A stretch of 64,000 nt of DNA from Oscillospiraceae bacterium. Its GTDB lineage: Bacteria; Bacillota; Clostridia; Oscillospirales; Oscillospiraceae. Within the stretch, counting starts at the first letter, position 1. Every line of letters starts with the position of its first letter. Where the stretch lies: NCBI GenBank assembly GCA_902783035.1, contig CACZPK010000023.1, positions 62,001 through 126,000 of the forward strand, read 5' to 3'. Under the pieces are notes generated by a model. The model did not search any database. It was not told where the DNA came from and worked only from the letters and a program-made list of their open reading frames with translations. The translations under genes and the position numbers were made by a program. Positions 32,999-43,302 of the stretch are shown piece by piece.

Positions 32999-34885
32999 AT
33001 GTGGAATTACAACTATATTCTGACCGGCTTACTGGTCCTGCTTGTCCTGCTGTGCCATTACCTTGCCATGCCGCGCGCCAACATCCGGATCAACCGGACT
33101 TTCATCCAGTTGGTGAACGTACAGCTGGGAACGTTACTGTTCGACCTGTTCTCCAGCCGTGTGGACGAGGATTTCGCCTTCATTCCCGTATACTGGCTGT
33201 ATATCCTCAACATGGCGTTTTTCGTGTTCTATCTGGCGCGCGCCTTCTGGTTCTACCGCATTACCTGCGACATTTTGCACATCCGTCCGGAAAAAGAGCC
33301 GCGCAAGGGTCTTTTGGTTGCATCGGTCGTCGGTGTCTCCGAGCTGATCGCACTGTCCAGCTTCTTTACCGGAGCGGTCTTCCGTATCGGTGAAATGGGT
33401 TATGAGCGCGGGCCGGCATATTCCGTCCTGTATGTGTGCTGGTATTTCTATCTGGCGCTGTCCTTCGTGCTCATCTTCCGGTACCGCTCACGGCTGAGCG
33501 GATATGAACTGTTCAGCGTGCTGGGCTATAACCTGATTCTGGTCATCGGCAACATCGTACGCGTCCTTTTGCCGCGCTACCTCATCATGGATACGTTCTG
33601 CACGCTCTCGATCCTGGTCATCTACCTTGCGTTTGAAAATCCGGACCTGTATCTTGCCAATCGGCGCATTGCGTTCAATATGGCCGCTTTGCGGGAAGAG
33701 GTAACGGATCTGTTTGCAAAGAAACGCCCCTTCCATATTCTCGCCTTCGTGGTGCAGGACTATGTCGAAACCCGAGGCATTTACGGTGGAACACAGATGG
33801 ATCGCGGCGTCGACATGATCGCGCAATACCTGACACTGGAATTCCCGAGCTGCCGGATCTTCTATCTGCGCAACGGCTGCTTTGCCATGCTCGGACCGCA
33901 GCGCATGCCGTGGGATTTGATCCACGAAAAGGTCAACGCGCGTTTTCAGGAACCGTGGATCGCGGGCGACGCGGAACTGTACCTGTCCGCCTCCTACGCG
34001 CAGGTCGGTTCGGATTCCGGCATGGAAAGCGCGGACAAAACCATCAACAACCTTGTCAGAGCACTCAATCGCGCCTCGCAGTCAGCGGGCGGCATGATCA
34101 ATCTGGATACCACGCGGGAACTGGATCGGGAAGCGGAGATCAAGCGCGCGCTGGAGCAGGCGTTGGATCAAGGCAAGCTGGAGGTCTTTTTGCAGCCGCT
34201 CATCGACAGCCGTTCCCGCACGCTCGTCGGAGCGGAAGCGCTCTCGCGCATCCGCGGCACCGACGGCCGCATGATTCCGCCCAGCCTTTTCGTACCGGTC
34301 GCGGAGCAAAGCGGCAAAATCAATTCGTTGGGCGAGCAGGTGTTTGAGCAGGTCTGCCACTTCATCCGGGACAACGACCTCAACGCGCTGGGCCTGTCGT
34401 GGATCAACGTCAACCTCTCTCCCGTCCAGTGCATGAAAAAGGATCTGAGCGACTGCTTCCTGTCAATTCTCACCGAAAGCGGCGTCTCTCCCGATCTGAT
34501 CCGGCTGGAGATCACCGAACAGGCAGTGGCCGACATTCCGCTGCTGGAAACGCACATCGAGACGCTGCGTCAAAACGGGTTCCGCTTCTCACTGGACGAT
34601 TACGGCAGCGGCTATTCCAACCTCAGCCGCGTCAAGCACTATCCCTTCATCAACATCAAGCTGGATATGGAGGTGGTCTGGGACTACTTCCACGATCAGG
34701 ACCAGCTCCTGCCGAGCATCGTGCAGGCGTTCAAACAGATGGGATACAGCGTCACCGCAGAGGGGATCGAGTCGGAAGAAATGGCCGAGTCCCTGTCCGC
34801 GATCGGCTGCGATTACCTGCAGGGCTTCTATTTCTCCAAGCCGCTGCCTCTCGGGGAATTCGTCAGCAAATACAGCCGCGCATAA
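32999..34885 (+). CDS. Membrane EAL-domain cyclic-di-GMP phosphodiesterase
   Basis: A 628-residue signalling protein. The first 220 residues form about seven membrane helices, the middle (about 240-370) is a degenerate GGDEF-like domain with no GGDEF motif, and the C-terminal EAL domain (about 380-625) carries the catalytic set: EALSRI, NVNLSP, LEITEQ, LDDYGSGYSNL, IKLDMEV and AEGIES, then YLQGFYFSKPL. All metal and general-base residues I can check are present, so hydrolysis of cyclic-di-GMP is expected. The membrane part probably senses an unknown signal. A strong terminator follows directly. Confidence 0.9.
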   Translation: MWNYNYILTGLLVLLVLLCHYLAMPRANIRINRTFIQLVNVQLGTLLFDLFSSRVDEDFAFIPVYWLYILNMAFFVFYLARAFWFYRITCDILHIRPEKEPRKGLLVASVVGVSELIALSSFFTGAVFRIGEMGYERGPAYSVLYVCWYFYLALSFVLIFRYRSRLSGYELFSVLGYNLILVIGNIVRVLLPRYLIMDTFCTLSILVIYLAFENPDLYLANRRIAFNMAALREEVTDLFAKKRPFHILAFVVQDYVETRGIYGGTQMDRGVDMIAQYLTLEFPSCRIFYLRNGCFAMLGPQRMPWDLIHEKVNARFQEPWIAGDAELYLSASYAQVGSDSGMESADKTINNLVRALNRASQSAGGMINLDTTRELDREAEIKRALEQALDQGKLEVFLQPLIDSRSRTLVGAEALSRIRGTDGRMIPPSLFVPVAEQSGKINSLGEQVFEQVCHFIRDNDLNALGLSWINVNLSPVQCMKKDLSDCFLSILTESGVSPDLIRLEITEQAVADIPLLETHIETLRQNGFRFSLDDYGSGYSNLSRVKHYPFINIKLDMEVVWDYFHDQDQLLPSIVQAFKQMGYSVTAEGIESEEMAESLSAIGCDYLQGFYFSKPLPLGEFVSKYSRA

Positions 34886-34896
34886 AATCCGTTTGC

Positions 34897-34936
34897 AAAA
34901 AGGTCAAAAGGCGTTTGCGCCTTTTGACCTTTTTTG
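34897..34936 (+). terminator. Intrinsic terminator after the EAL gene
   Basis: A 17-bp perfect stem (AAAAAGGTCAAAAGGCG, loop TTTG) is followed by TTTTTTG. On the other strand it also ends with A/T, so it can serve the convergent ArsC-like gene. Confidence 0.9.
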
Positions 34937-34949
34937 TTTTGTCACGGCA

Positions 34950-35291
34950 TTACTCCCATGTTTTCCACACATCCGGGCAGTAACCCACCGTTGCCTGTCT
35001 GCCGTTGCGTACCACCGGCGTACGGATCACCTGCTGGTTTTCCAAAACCTTATCCAGCTTGTCCGCGTCCACAAGATACTGGATCAGCGCCAGCGTCTGC
35101 CGATCCTTCGCGTTTGGATCGAGCAAATTGTCGAGTCCTTTCACCGCCTGCACGACGCTCGTCAGCTCGCCGCGGCTCATTCCCTTATCCATGAGGTCGA
35201 TCATCTGGTAGCGGACTCGGCGCTCCTTGAAATATCGTTCGGCCTTTTTCGTATCAAAGCACTTTTTCGTGCCGAAAATCTGAATGTTCAT
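34950..35291 (-). CDS. ArsC/Spx-family protein
   Basis: A 113-residue thioredoxin-fold protein of the ArsC/Spx/YffB family. MNIQIFGTKKCFDTKKAERY shows the single N-terminal Cys (no CxxC partner), and IRTPVVRNGRQATVGY is the conserved end. It is likely a reductase or thiol regulator; arsenate reduction is not certain, since no ars genes are nearby and the true Spx-specific residues cannot be assessed. The start at 35291 gives the normal length. It is about 110 bases downstream of rluD on the same strand. Confidence 0.8.
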   Translation of the reverse strand: MNIQIFGTKKCFDTKKAERYFKERRVRYQMIDLMDKGMSRGELTSVVQAVKGLDNLLDPNAKDRQTLALIQYLVDADKLDKVLENQQVIRTPVVRNGRQATVGYCPDVWKTWE

Positions 35292-35401
35292 TCGCTTTTT
35301 CCCCTCCGTCAGGTTTGTCACCGTTTTTTGCATGGGGCGTCAGTCGTGCGTGCGGCACCCGCGGGACGCCACATCCGCACGCCGCCGGATTCCCGCCTTG
35401 C

Positions 35402-36310
<909 letters not shown>

Positions 36311-36943
36311 CGTTCTTTTTCTTCTCCCAGTTCTTCGCGTCGTTCTTTTCGTAGTATTTGAGGTAATAAATTGCCGCAGCAGCAGTGCCGCAGGTCACAA
36401 AGATGTCCGCCACGTTGAACACCGGAAAGTCCATAAACTCGGTGGCGAACATATCGACCACATAGCCGAGGCGTACGCGGTCGATCAGATTGCCGATACC
36501 GCCGCCGACCACCAGCCACAGCGACCAGATACCCAGCGGGTGCCGTACAATGGCATTCAACAGCCAGATGATCACGCCCAGTCCCACGGCTGTAACGCCG
36601 ATGAGCAGCCAACGCGCGCCGGACAGGCTCGACCACGCCGCGCCATAGTTGTGGACGCGCTGTAAACGGAGCAGGCCGGGCAGCAGCTCAGCTGTTTCGC
36701 CCGGCTCCAGCGTCCATGTAATGAGCATTTTGACCCACTGGTCGATGATAACGACCCACGCCGCGCCCATAACGGCGTAAAAGCGGTGCATACCGTGTTT
36801 TTGCCGTGCGAGAAAGCTCGCCAGCGCAAGCACGACGATCAGGATCGTAAAGTAGAGCAGTACCGACTGCCCCACGGCGTTCCCATTCGTCACATAAATT
36901 ACGGTGGGGCCGTCAGCTCCGCCGATAATGCCTATTGATTCGT

Positions 36944-37819
36944 TCATTGCGCCGCCTCCGTTTCCGTGATCACGGGCAGCAGCCCTTCCGCATCCGGCGG
37001 CACGATGCCCTCCAGCGCAAGACCCTCCGGCAGCTCCGCAAGCGCGTCTGCCGGAACCATCCAGCAGGCGGTGGTTTCGTTCCAGGTCCCGTTCTCCGCC
37101 AGCCAGTCCGCCGCACCCTCTCCGGAAAGCGTCAGCATGGCGTCGCTTTGCTGAACATTCATTTCGATTTCGCCGTCCGATGGCGCGACATCTTCCGCAG
37201 GGCCTTCCGTCACCAACGTGACGCCGTTTGTCACCGTGCCGCTCTCTGCGCCTTTCGGTGTCTCCGGTTCCGTGCCGCCGATTCCCATCAGACGCTCGCT
37301 CGCGCTGCCTGTCGCTTCATCCGCGGCAGCATAGATCTTAGACTCTGCGGTGCTGTCAGCCTCGCCCATGTCCTGCGCCGGAGCTTCCGCGATCATCATG
37401 TTCTCCATCGGCGGCGCCATCGGGGCAGCCTCCTCCGTAGACGCTTCGGCTGCCATGGTCATCTGGTCCGCACTGCTGCTCGCAGATCCCATACGCAAGT
37501 TTGTCACCGTCGACGCCGCCAGCACGACCACCGCCGCACATGCCGCCATTGCGGCAAAACCGCGCCACGGGGTATGTTTTTTAACTTTTCGGGGCATGCT
37601 CTCCTCATGCAGCCGCGCCATCACACCCGCGGAAAAACCCGCAGGCACCTCGATCGGCTCCGGCTCGCGAAGGACATCGCGCATCGCGTTGAGCTCCGCA
37701 AAATACGTCCGGCACGCCGCACAGCCGTCCAAATGTGCCAGCGTCTGTGTACGTTCCGTTTCGTCCAGTTCACCGTCCAGCAGGGCGGAGAGCAACTCTC
37801 TATACGCGCTGTGATCCAT
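36944..37819 (-). CDS. Zinc-finger anti-sigma factor (membrane protein)
   Basis: A 291-residue single-pass membrane protein. The N-terminal domain LLSALLDGELDETERTQTLA then HLDGCAACRTYF holds the H-x3-C-x2-C zinc-binding motif of ZAS anti-sigma factors. One membrane helix follows (GFAAMAACAAVVVLAASTV, about 90-108), then a long acidic, Met/Ala/Glu-rich outer part ending in a DUF4349-free, unrecognised segment. It overlaps the sigma factor gene by 20 bases and the lspA start by 4. It should hold the sigma factor at the membrane until a cell-envelope signal releases it. Confidence 0.9.
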   Translation of the reverse strand: MDHSAYRELLSALLDGELDETERTQTLAHLDGCAACRTYFAELNAMRDVLREPEPIEVPAGFSAGVMARLHEESMPRKVKKHTPWRGFAAMAACAAVVVLAASTVTNLRMGSASSSADQMTMAAEASTEEAAPMAPPMENMMIAEAPAQDMGEADSTAESKIYAAADEATGSASERLMGIGGTEPETPKGAESGTVTNGVTLVTEGPAEDVAPSDGEIEMNVQQSDAMLTLSGEGAADWLAENGTWNETTACWMVPADALAELPEGLALEGIVPPDAEGLLPVITETEAAQ

Positions 37820-38426
37820 TTGTCTCCGCCTCCTTTCGGCTTCGTTCTGTTTGCTTTGACGCGACGCGCTCAAAAAAGTTCCCGCCCGCCGCAAGATAAT
37901 TACGGAGCGCCAGCCGTGCGCGGCTGATGCGCGACTTGACCGTTCCCAGTTCCAGGCCAGTGGCGGAAGCAATCTCCTGATACGAAAGCTGCTCCGTCTC
38001 GCGCAGCAGAAGTACCTGCCGATAGTCGTCCGGCAGGGCGTAGAGCGCTTCTCGCACCATGCGCTGCGTTTCCGCACGCTCCACGGCCTCTTCGGGCAGC
38101 GGCGCGGCGTCCACGGGATCGACAGCCGCGTCCTCGTCATCAAGGGACACATCGCCTCCGCGCTTTTTCTCCCGCCGCAGCAGGTCGAGGCAGGCATTCG
38201 TCGCAAGACGGTACAGCCATGTTGAAAACGCGGCATCTGCGCGGAAATTACCAATGCCGCGCCAGACGGCGAGGAACGCATCCTGCGCCGCTTCCAGCGC
38301 GTCGTCCTCGTCCCGGCACATACGGCGGCAGAGGGCGTAGATCTTCTTCTCATGCAGATGGATCAGCGTTTCAAATGCCGCCTCGTCCCCCTGCTGACAT
38401 CGCCGGATCAATTCTTGTTCTTCCAT
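37800..38426 (-). CDS. ECF-type RNA polymerase sigma factor
   Basis: A 208-residue sigma-70-family factor of the ECF group. Region 2 includes DALEAAQDAFLAVWRGIGNF and FSTWLYRLATNACLDLLRRE; region 4 includes LPDDYRQVLLLRETEQLSYQ and EIASATGLELGTVKSRISRA. It directs transcription of an envelope or stress regulon when released by the anti-sigma factor encoded next to it. It starts 11 bases after dusB, and the end overlaps the anti-sigma gene. It is similar in layout to SigW/RpoE pairs. Confidence 0.92.
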   Translation of the reverse strand: MEEQELIRRCQQGDEAAFETLIHLHEKKIYALCRRMCRDEDDALEAAQDAFLAVWRGIGNFRADAAFSTWLYRLATNACLDLLRREKKRGGDVSLDDEDAAVDPVDAAPLPEEAVERAETQRMVREALYALPDDYRQVLLLRETEQLSYQEIASATGLELGTVKSRISRARLALRNYLAAGGNFFERVASKQTERSRKEAETNGSQRV

Positions 38427-38436
38427 CTCTTATCCC

Positions 38437-39408
38437 TCAATCGTGCAAATCGCGCATGACACCCGCCGCGACCCGGTGCAGGTCATCGAGCGTCTCCATT
38501 TTCACGATCTGTTCCTTATAATAATTGGCATAGGGTACACCCTTGAGATACCAGCAGCAGTGGCGCCGCGCTTCGAGCAGCGCCGTGCGTTCGTTGCGAT
38601 AGGCTGCGCTGAGCTCAATCTGCCGCACCGCCGTGGCAAATCGCTCCGCAACCGGCGGCAGGGGAGGCACCGGCTCACCCGCAAGCGCCGCCTTTGCCTG
38701 TTCAAAGAGAAACGGATTGCCGAATGCGCCGCGTCCGATCATGGCCATATCTGCGCCCGTAAAGTGCAGAATACGCACCGCGTCCTCCGCGGAAAACACA
38801 TCGCCGTTGGCAATAACAGGAATGGACACAGCCTCCTTGACCTGCCGGATCGTTGTCCAGTCCGCCTGTCCGCCGTACATTTGCACACGCGTACGCCCAT
38901 GCACCGCGACGGCGGCAACGCCGACCGACTCCAGCCGCTGCGCCAGCTCCACGGCATTGATGCTGCCCTTGTCCCAGCCGCGGCGCATCTTCACCGTCAC
39001 GGGAACGTCAACGGCGTTCACTACCGCCTCCGCAATGGCGGCCGCCTTGTCCGGGTCACGCATCAGGGCCGCGCCGCTGCCGTGAGCGGCAACCTTGTGC
39101 ACGGGACAGCCCATGTTGATGTCCAGAATATCCGCGCCGGAGACCTCCACTGCGACTTTCGCCGCCCGTGCCATCTCCTCCGGCACGTTGCCGAATATCT
39201 GCACAACGCCCGGCTTTTCGTTTGGCGCGAGGAAAAGCAGTTTCTTGCTCTTTTCGTCGTTATAACACAGCGCCTTTGCGCTCACCAGTTCGGTGCAGCT
39301 CAAGCCCGCGCCGTGTTCGCGGCAGATCTGCCGGAAAGCCGCGTCGGTCACGCCTGCCATCGGCGCGAGATACAGCTTTGAGTCGACCTCTACCGTTCCG
39401 ATGCGCAT
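38437..39408 (-). CDS. dusB: tRNA-dihydrouridine synthase
   Basis: A 323-residue FMN-dependent enzyme that reduces uridine to dihydrouridine in tRNA. The TIM barrel begins [30 protein letters not shown] contains the catalytic Cys; [29 protein letters not shown] and [11 protein letters not shown] are FMN and RNA contact motifs. Start 39408 has AAGGGGG upstream, while the open frame to 39441 lacks a ribosome site. It leads the block dusB-sigma-anti-sigma-lspA-rluD, which is compact and probably one transcript. Confidence 0.94.
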   Translation of the reverse strand: MRIGTVEVDSKLYLAPMAGVTDAAFRQICREHGAGLSCTELVSAKALCYNDEKSKKLLFLAPNEKPGVVQIFGNVPEEMARAAKVAVEVSGADILDINMGCPVHKVAAHGSGAALMRDPDKAAAIAEAVVNAVDVPVTVKMRRGWDKGSINAVELAQRLESVGVAAVAVHGRTRVQMYGGQADWTTIRQVKEAVSIPVIANGDVFSAEDAVRILHFTGADMAMIGRGAFGNPFLFEQAKAALAGEPVPPLPPVAERFATAVRQIELSAAYRNERTALLEARRHCCWYLKGVPYANYYKEQIVKMETLDDLHRVAAGVMRDLHD

Positions 39409-39649
39409 GGGACACCCCCTTCTCATTTCACGTCTCTCCAAGCACGCCGCAGCGGTGACCCCGGTATGGCGGCGGGCGGATTGCGGTCAGTATAACATAC
39501 AACCTCCCTCCGCAACAAGCCAAAAACGCAACTTTTCCATGAGAATGCCGCGGTTTTTATATTACGTTTTCTCATATAAGTTTAATGCTTTGTGCGAATT
39601 TAACAGATGAAAGCGTGAAATGCAATCTATCATTTGTTTTAGCCGTCTA

Positions 39650-39678
39650 TTGACTTTAGGGCATCAGCGTGGCAAAAT
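39650..39678 (+). promoter_or_regulatory. Sigma-A type promoter for the liv leader
   Basis: TTGACT (39650-39655), 17 bases and CAAAAT (39673-39678). Transcription would begin near 39685, shortly before the leader peptide ribosome site. Confidence 0.6.
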
Positions 39679-39710
39679 AATCACATCTTCCAAGAAAGGA
39701 GCCTACCGCC

Positions 39711-39833
39711 ATGACGATGCCGCGTAACGCCAAGGTCATTACGATTGCTTCCGCCCGTCCGGCAGAGGCTCTTTTGTCGATTTCGATTCTGTCGGTAGGC
39801 GTAGTAGGCAAGATTGCCAAGACACCCTTTTGA
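39711..39833 (+). CDS. Branched-chain-rich leader peptide (40 aa)
   Basis: A short gene with AAAGGAG nine bases before its ATG encodes a 40-residue peptide. Twelve residues are Leu, Ile or Val, and LLSISILSVGVV (residues 21-32) has eight of them in twelve. The arrangement recalls the IlvL-type leader peptides of enteric bacteria. Its stop is 44 bases before an intrinsic terminator, which is 78 bases before the liv binding-protein gene. Shortage of charged Leu, Ile or Val tRNA should stall the ribosome in this run and favour readthrough into the transporter genes. Confidence 0.8.
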   Translation: MTMPRNAKVITIASARPAEALLSISILSVGVVGKIAKTPF

Positions 39834-39877
39834 GGCCGGACGTATGGAATCGTAACGCACAGTGAAACGATCGTCAG

Positions 39878-39909
39878 CTCCGTCTCCAAAAGGGGAGGCG
39901 GAGTTTTTT
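39878..39909 (+). terminator. Attenuator terminator in the liv leader
   Basis: CTCCGTCTCC (39878-39887), loop AAAAGG, GGAGGCGGAG (39894-39903) and TTTTTT form a 10-bp intrinsic terminator upstream of livK, inside the transcript that begins near 39685. Confidence 0.87.
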
Positions 39910-39987
39910 CGTTCAAGACGCCGGCTCCGGCGATTTGAAATATACCGTCCCATCAAACCATCAGATTTATAAAAGGAGAAGAAGAAC

Positions 39988-41193
39988 ATGAAAAAAGCAA
40001 TGTCTCTTGTGCTGGCGCTTGCCATGATGCTGGCGCTCGCCGCGTGCGGCGGCGGTTCGACCACCACCACCGAAACCCCCGCATCCAACACTCCCGCTTC
40101 CACCACCGAAGCTCCCGCAGCCAGCGGTGCTGCCAGTGGCAGCTTCAAGTTCGGCGCTTCCGGCCCGCTGACCGGCGACGCGGCGATCTACGGCAAGGCC
40201 GCGATGAACGGCGCGCAGATCGCGGTTGACGAGATCAATGCCAAGGGCGGCATCCAGATCGAGTTCAACCCGCAGGACGATGAAGCTGACGGCGAAAAGG
40301 CGGTCAACGCTTACAACAGCCTGATGGACTGGGGCATGCAGGTGCTCGTCGGCCCGGTCACCACCGGTTCCGCCATCGCTGCCTCCGCGGTTGCGTTCCA
40401 GGATCGCACCTTCTGCCTGACGCCCTCCGCCTCCTCCACGGACGTGACGGCGAACAAGGATAATATGTATCAGCTCTGCTTCACCGACCCCAACCAGGGC
40501 ACCGGCTCCGCTGACTACATGGCGCAGAACATGCCCGGCCACAAGGTCGCCATTATCTACCGCAACGATGATGCTTACTCCCAGGGCATCCGCGACACCT
40601 TCGTCAAGGAATCTGCCGCGAAGGGCATCGAGGTCGTTTATGAGGGCACCTTCACCAAGGATACCCAGACTGACTTCTCCGTGCAGCTGACCGCCGCGCA
40701 GAGCGCCGGCGCCGACCTGCTGTATATGCCCATCTACTATCAGCCGGCATCCGTTATCCTCGCCCAGGCCAAGAACATGAACTACGCCCCGATCTTCTTC
40801 GGCGTGGACGGCATGGACGGTATCCTGACGATGGAAGGCTTTGACACCTCTCTCGCCGAGGGCCTCATGCTCCTGACCCCGTTCGCCGCCGATGCGGAGG
40901 ACGACCTGACCAAGACTTTCGTCGCCGAGTACGAGAAGCGCTTCGGCGAGACCCCGAACCAGTTCGCCGCCGACGGTTATGACGTCGTGTACGTGCTCTA
41001 CAACGCGCTGCTTGACTCCGGCTGCACGCCCGACATGAGCGCCCCCGAGATCTGCGAGAAGCTCATCGGCCAGATGCAGCAGACCACCTACAACGGCCTG
41101 ACCGGTCAGAACATGACCTGGAGCGCCAACGGCGAAGTGTCCAAGATGCCCGTCGCCGTGGTCATCGAGAACGGCGTGTACGTCTCCGCCTGA
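39988..41193 (+). CDS. livK: Branched-chain amino acid binding lipoprotein
   Basis: A 401-residue exported binding protein of the LivJ/LivK (peripla_BP_6) type with lipobox LALAAC and a Thr/Ala/Pro linker. The domain starts FKFGASGPLTGDAAIYGKAA, with AVDEINAKGGI and the later LTPSASSTDVT ligand loop characteristic for amino acid binders. It delivers Leu, Ile and Val to LivHM. AAAGGAG lies before the start, and a hairpin separates it from livH. The attenuator in front ties its expression to branched-chain amino acid supply. Confidence 0.93.
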   Translation: MKKAMSLVLALAMMLALAACGGGSTTTTETPASNTPASTTEAPAASGAASGSFKFGASGPLTGDAAIYGKAAMNGAQIAVDEINAKGGIQIEFNPQDDEADGEKAVNAYNSLMDWGMQVLVGPVTTGSAIAASAVAFQDRTFCLTPSASSTDVTANKDNMYQLCFTDPNQGTGSADYMAQNMPGHKVAIIYRNDDAYSQGIRDTFVKESAAKGIEVVYEGTFTKDTQTDFSVQLTAAQSAGADLLYMPIYYQPASVILAQAKNMNYAPIFFGVDGMDGILTMEGFDTSLAEGLMLLTPFAADAEDDLTKTFVAEYEKRFGETPNQFAADGYDVVYVLYNALLDSGCTPDMSAPEICEKLIGQMQQTTYNGLTGQNMTWSANGEVSKMPVAVVIENGVYVSA

Positions 41194-41228
41194 GCATAGA
41201 CGGATCGGCAAAATGCACAGCAACAGCA

Positions 41229-41259
41229 GGGAGAGCTGCCGGTCTCCGGCGGCTCTCCC
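41229..41259 (+). promoter_or_regulatory. Intercistronic hairpin between livK and livH
   Basis: GGGAGAGC-T-GCCGG, loop TCT, CCGGC-G-GCTCTCCC: a 13-bp stem with one internal mismatch and only a weak following T-run. It probably reduces transcription of the membrane genes relative to livK or protects the livK mRNA end. Confidence 0.65.
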
Positions 41260-41324
41260 GTCCCCGTTTGTGTGTATAGAGCAAACGGCATAAAACTGCC
41301 CTTTGCGGCAAGGGAGGCAGATAC

Positions 41325-42227
41325 ATGGAATTTCTCTCCTACCTGATCAGCGGGATCAGTCTCGGCAGTGTGTATGCAATTATCGCGCTGGGTTACACCA
41401 TGGTCTACGGCATCGCCAAGATGCTGAACTTCGCCCACGGCGACGTGATCATGGTGGGCGGATACATCTCCTTCTGCGGAATGATGTATCTGGGGCTCAA
41501 CGGCTGGCTCGCCCTGCTGCTGGCGATGGCCGTATGCACGGTTTTGGGCATCATCGTCGAAGGCCTTGCCTACCGCCCCCTGCGGCAGGCGACGTCGCTG
41601 GCAGTGCTCATCACCGCCATCGGTGTGAGCTACCTGCTGCAGAACACGGCGCTTCTCGTCTGGGGCGCGACGCCGAAGGTCTATCAGCCGCTCATCCCGC
41701 TTGCAAACGCGGATGGGCAGCCCAATGCGCTGCGCCTCTTCGGCGGACAGCTCTCCATCTCCTACATGTCGCTGCTGACGATGGCGGCGTGCATTATCAT
41801 CATGGTGGGTCTGACGATGTTCACCTCAAACAGCAAGATGGGCAAAGCAATGCGCGCCTGCTCTGAGGATAAGGACGCCGCGCGTCTGATGGGCATCAAC
41901 GTCAACACAACCATCTCCGTCACATTTGCCATCGGTTCGGCACTGGCGGCGGTGGCGGGCGTGCTGCTCTGCTCGTTCAACCCCACGCTGATGCCGACCA
42001 CCGGCTCAATGCCTGGCATCCGCGCGTTCACCGCGGCGGTGTTCGGCGGCATCGGCTCCATTCCCGGCGCATTCCTCGGCGGCTTGCTCATCGGCGTGAT
42101 CGAGGCCATGGCGAAGGCGTACATTTCCACACAGCTTGCCAACTCGGTTGTGTTCGCAGTGCTGATCGTGGTGCTGCTGGTGCGTCCGGCGGGTCTTTTG
42201 GGCAAGTATGTGCCCGAGAAAGTGTGA
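41325..42227 (+). CDS. livH: Branched-chain amino acid ABC permease LivH
   Basis: A 300-residue inner-membrane permease with eight or more helices. SLGSVYAIIALGYTMVYGIA, KMLNFAHGDVIMVGGYI, and the coupling loop MGKAMRACSEDKDAARLMGI are LivH signatures. It forms the transport channel with LivM and is powered by LivG and LivF. Its stop is followed eleven bases later by livM. Confidence 0.95.
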   Translation: MEFLSYLISGISLGSVYAIIALGYTMVYGIAKMLNFAHGDVIMVGGYISFCGMMYLGLNGWLALLLAMAVCTVLGIIVEGLAYRPLRQATSLAVLITAIGVSYLLQNTALLVWGATPKVYQPLIPLANADGQPNALRLFGGQLSISYMSLLTMAACIIIMVGLTMFTSNSKMGKAMRACSEDKDAARLMGINVNTTISVTFAIGSALAAVAGVLLCSFNPTLMPTTGSMPGIRAFTAAVFGGIGSIPGAFLGGLLIGVIEAMAKAYISTQLANSVVFAVLIVVLLVRPAGLLGKYVPEKV

Positions 42228-42237
42228 GGTGACGGGA

Positions 42238-43302
42238 ATGAAGAATTTAAAGCCCCATACCAAGCACAACATTGTGACCTTTGCGGGTCTTGCCCTGGTT
42301 TGGATCATCGTGTCGGTCATGCGCGGTCAGGGCGTACTCGGCCGCTCCACCACAGGACTGCTCGTGCCGATCTGCTGTTACGTCGTCATGGCGCTTTCGC
42401 TGAATCTGACGGTCGGCATCATGGGCGAGCTGAGCCTCGGTCATGCCGGTTTCATGGGAATCGGCGCGTTTTCCGGCATCATCGCCTCGCAAAGCCTGCT
42501 GAACATCATTCCCTCGGTGCCGCTGCGCCTGATCACCGCAATGCTTGTCGGTGCGATTTTCGCCGGTATCTTCGGCTTTCTCATCGGCATCCCGGTGCTG
42601 CGTCTGCGCGGTGACTACCTCGCCATCGTGACGCTCGCCTTCGGCGAGATCATCAAGGAGCTGATCACCTGCCTGCTGGTGGGCGTGGATGAACACGGCC
42701 TGCACATGATCTTCAACTACCGCGGCCTGAAGAACGTGGACGATCTGGGGCTTTCCCCGACCGGCCAGGTCATCATCAAGGGTGCGCAGGGCGCCACGGG
42801 CACGCAGCCCATCGCCTCGTTTACCGCCGGCATGCTGTTGATCATGGTGACGCTTTTCATCATCCTCAACCTGATCTACAGCCGCACGGGCCGTGCAATC
42901 ATGGCGATCCGCGATAACCGCATTGCCGCCGAGAGCGTCGGCATCGACATTACAAAGCACAAGATGATTGCCTTTGTCATGTCCGCCGCCATGGCGGGCG
43001 CGGCAGGCGCGCTCTACGGTCTGAACTACTCCAACCTCGTTGCGGCGAAGTTCGATTTCAACACCTCGATCCTTGTGCTGGTGTTCGTGGTGCTCGGCGG
43101 CCTCGGCAATATGCGCGGCTCCATCATCGCCGCGGTGCTGCTCTATGTGCTGCCCGAAGCGCTGCGCGGAATGCATGATTACCGCATGCTGATCTACGCG
43201 ATCGTGCTCATCGTCGTGATGCTTACCACCAACAGCCCCGTGGCCCGGAACCTCTTCTCCCGCTGGTTCCGTTTCGGCAAGAAAGGAGAGGAGGACGCAT
43301 GA
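42238..43302 (+). CDS. livM: Branched-chain amino acid ABC permease LivM
   Basis: A 354-residue second permease subunit. SLNLTVGIMGELSLGHAGFM and the coupling region GRAIMAIRDNRIAAESVGID are typical of LivM; the central loop (about 145-200) is longer than in the enteric protein. I set the start at 42238 with AGGTGA upstream rather than the earlier frame that overlaps livH. The last bases overlap the livG start (ATGA). Confidence 0.94.
   Translation: MKNLKPHTKHNIVTFAGLALVWIIVSVMRGQGVLGRSTTGLLVPICCYVVMALSLNLTVGIMGELSLGHAGFMGIGAFSGIIASQSLLNIIPSVPLRLITAMLVGAIFAGIFGFLIGIPVLRLRGDYLAIVTLAFGEIIKELITCLLVGVDEHGLHMIFNYRGLKNVDDLGLSPTGQVIIKGAQGATGTQPIASFTAGMLLIMVTLFIILNLIYSRTGRAIMAIRDNRIAAESVGIDITKHKMIAFVMSAAMAGAAGALYGLNYSNLVAAKFDFNTSILVLVFVVLGGLGNMRGSIIAAVLLYVLPEALRGMHDYRMLIYAIVLIVVMLTTNSPVARNLFSRWFRFGKKGEEDA

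Noticed and set aside
34950..35291. Naming the ArsC-like protein Spx or arsenate reductase
   Set aside because: Only one active-site Cys and no ars context; the sequence alone does not decide between the branches.
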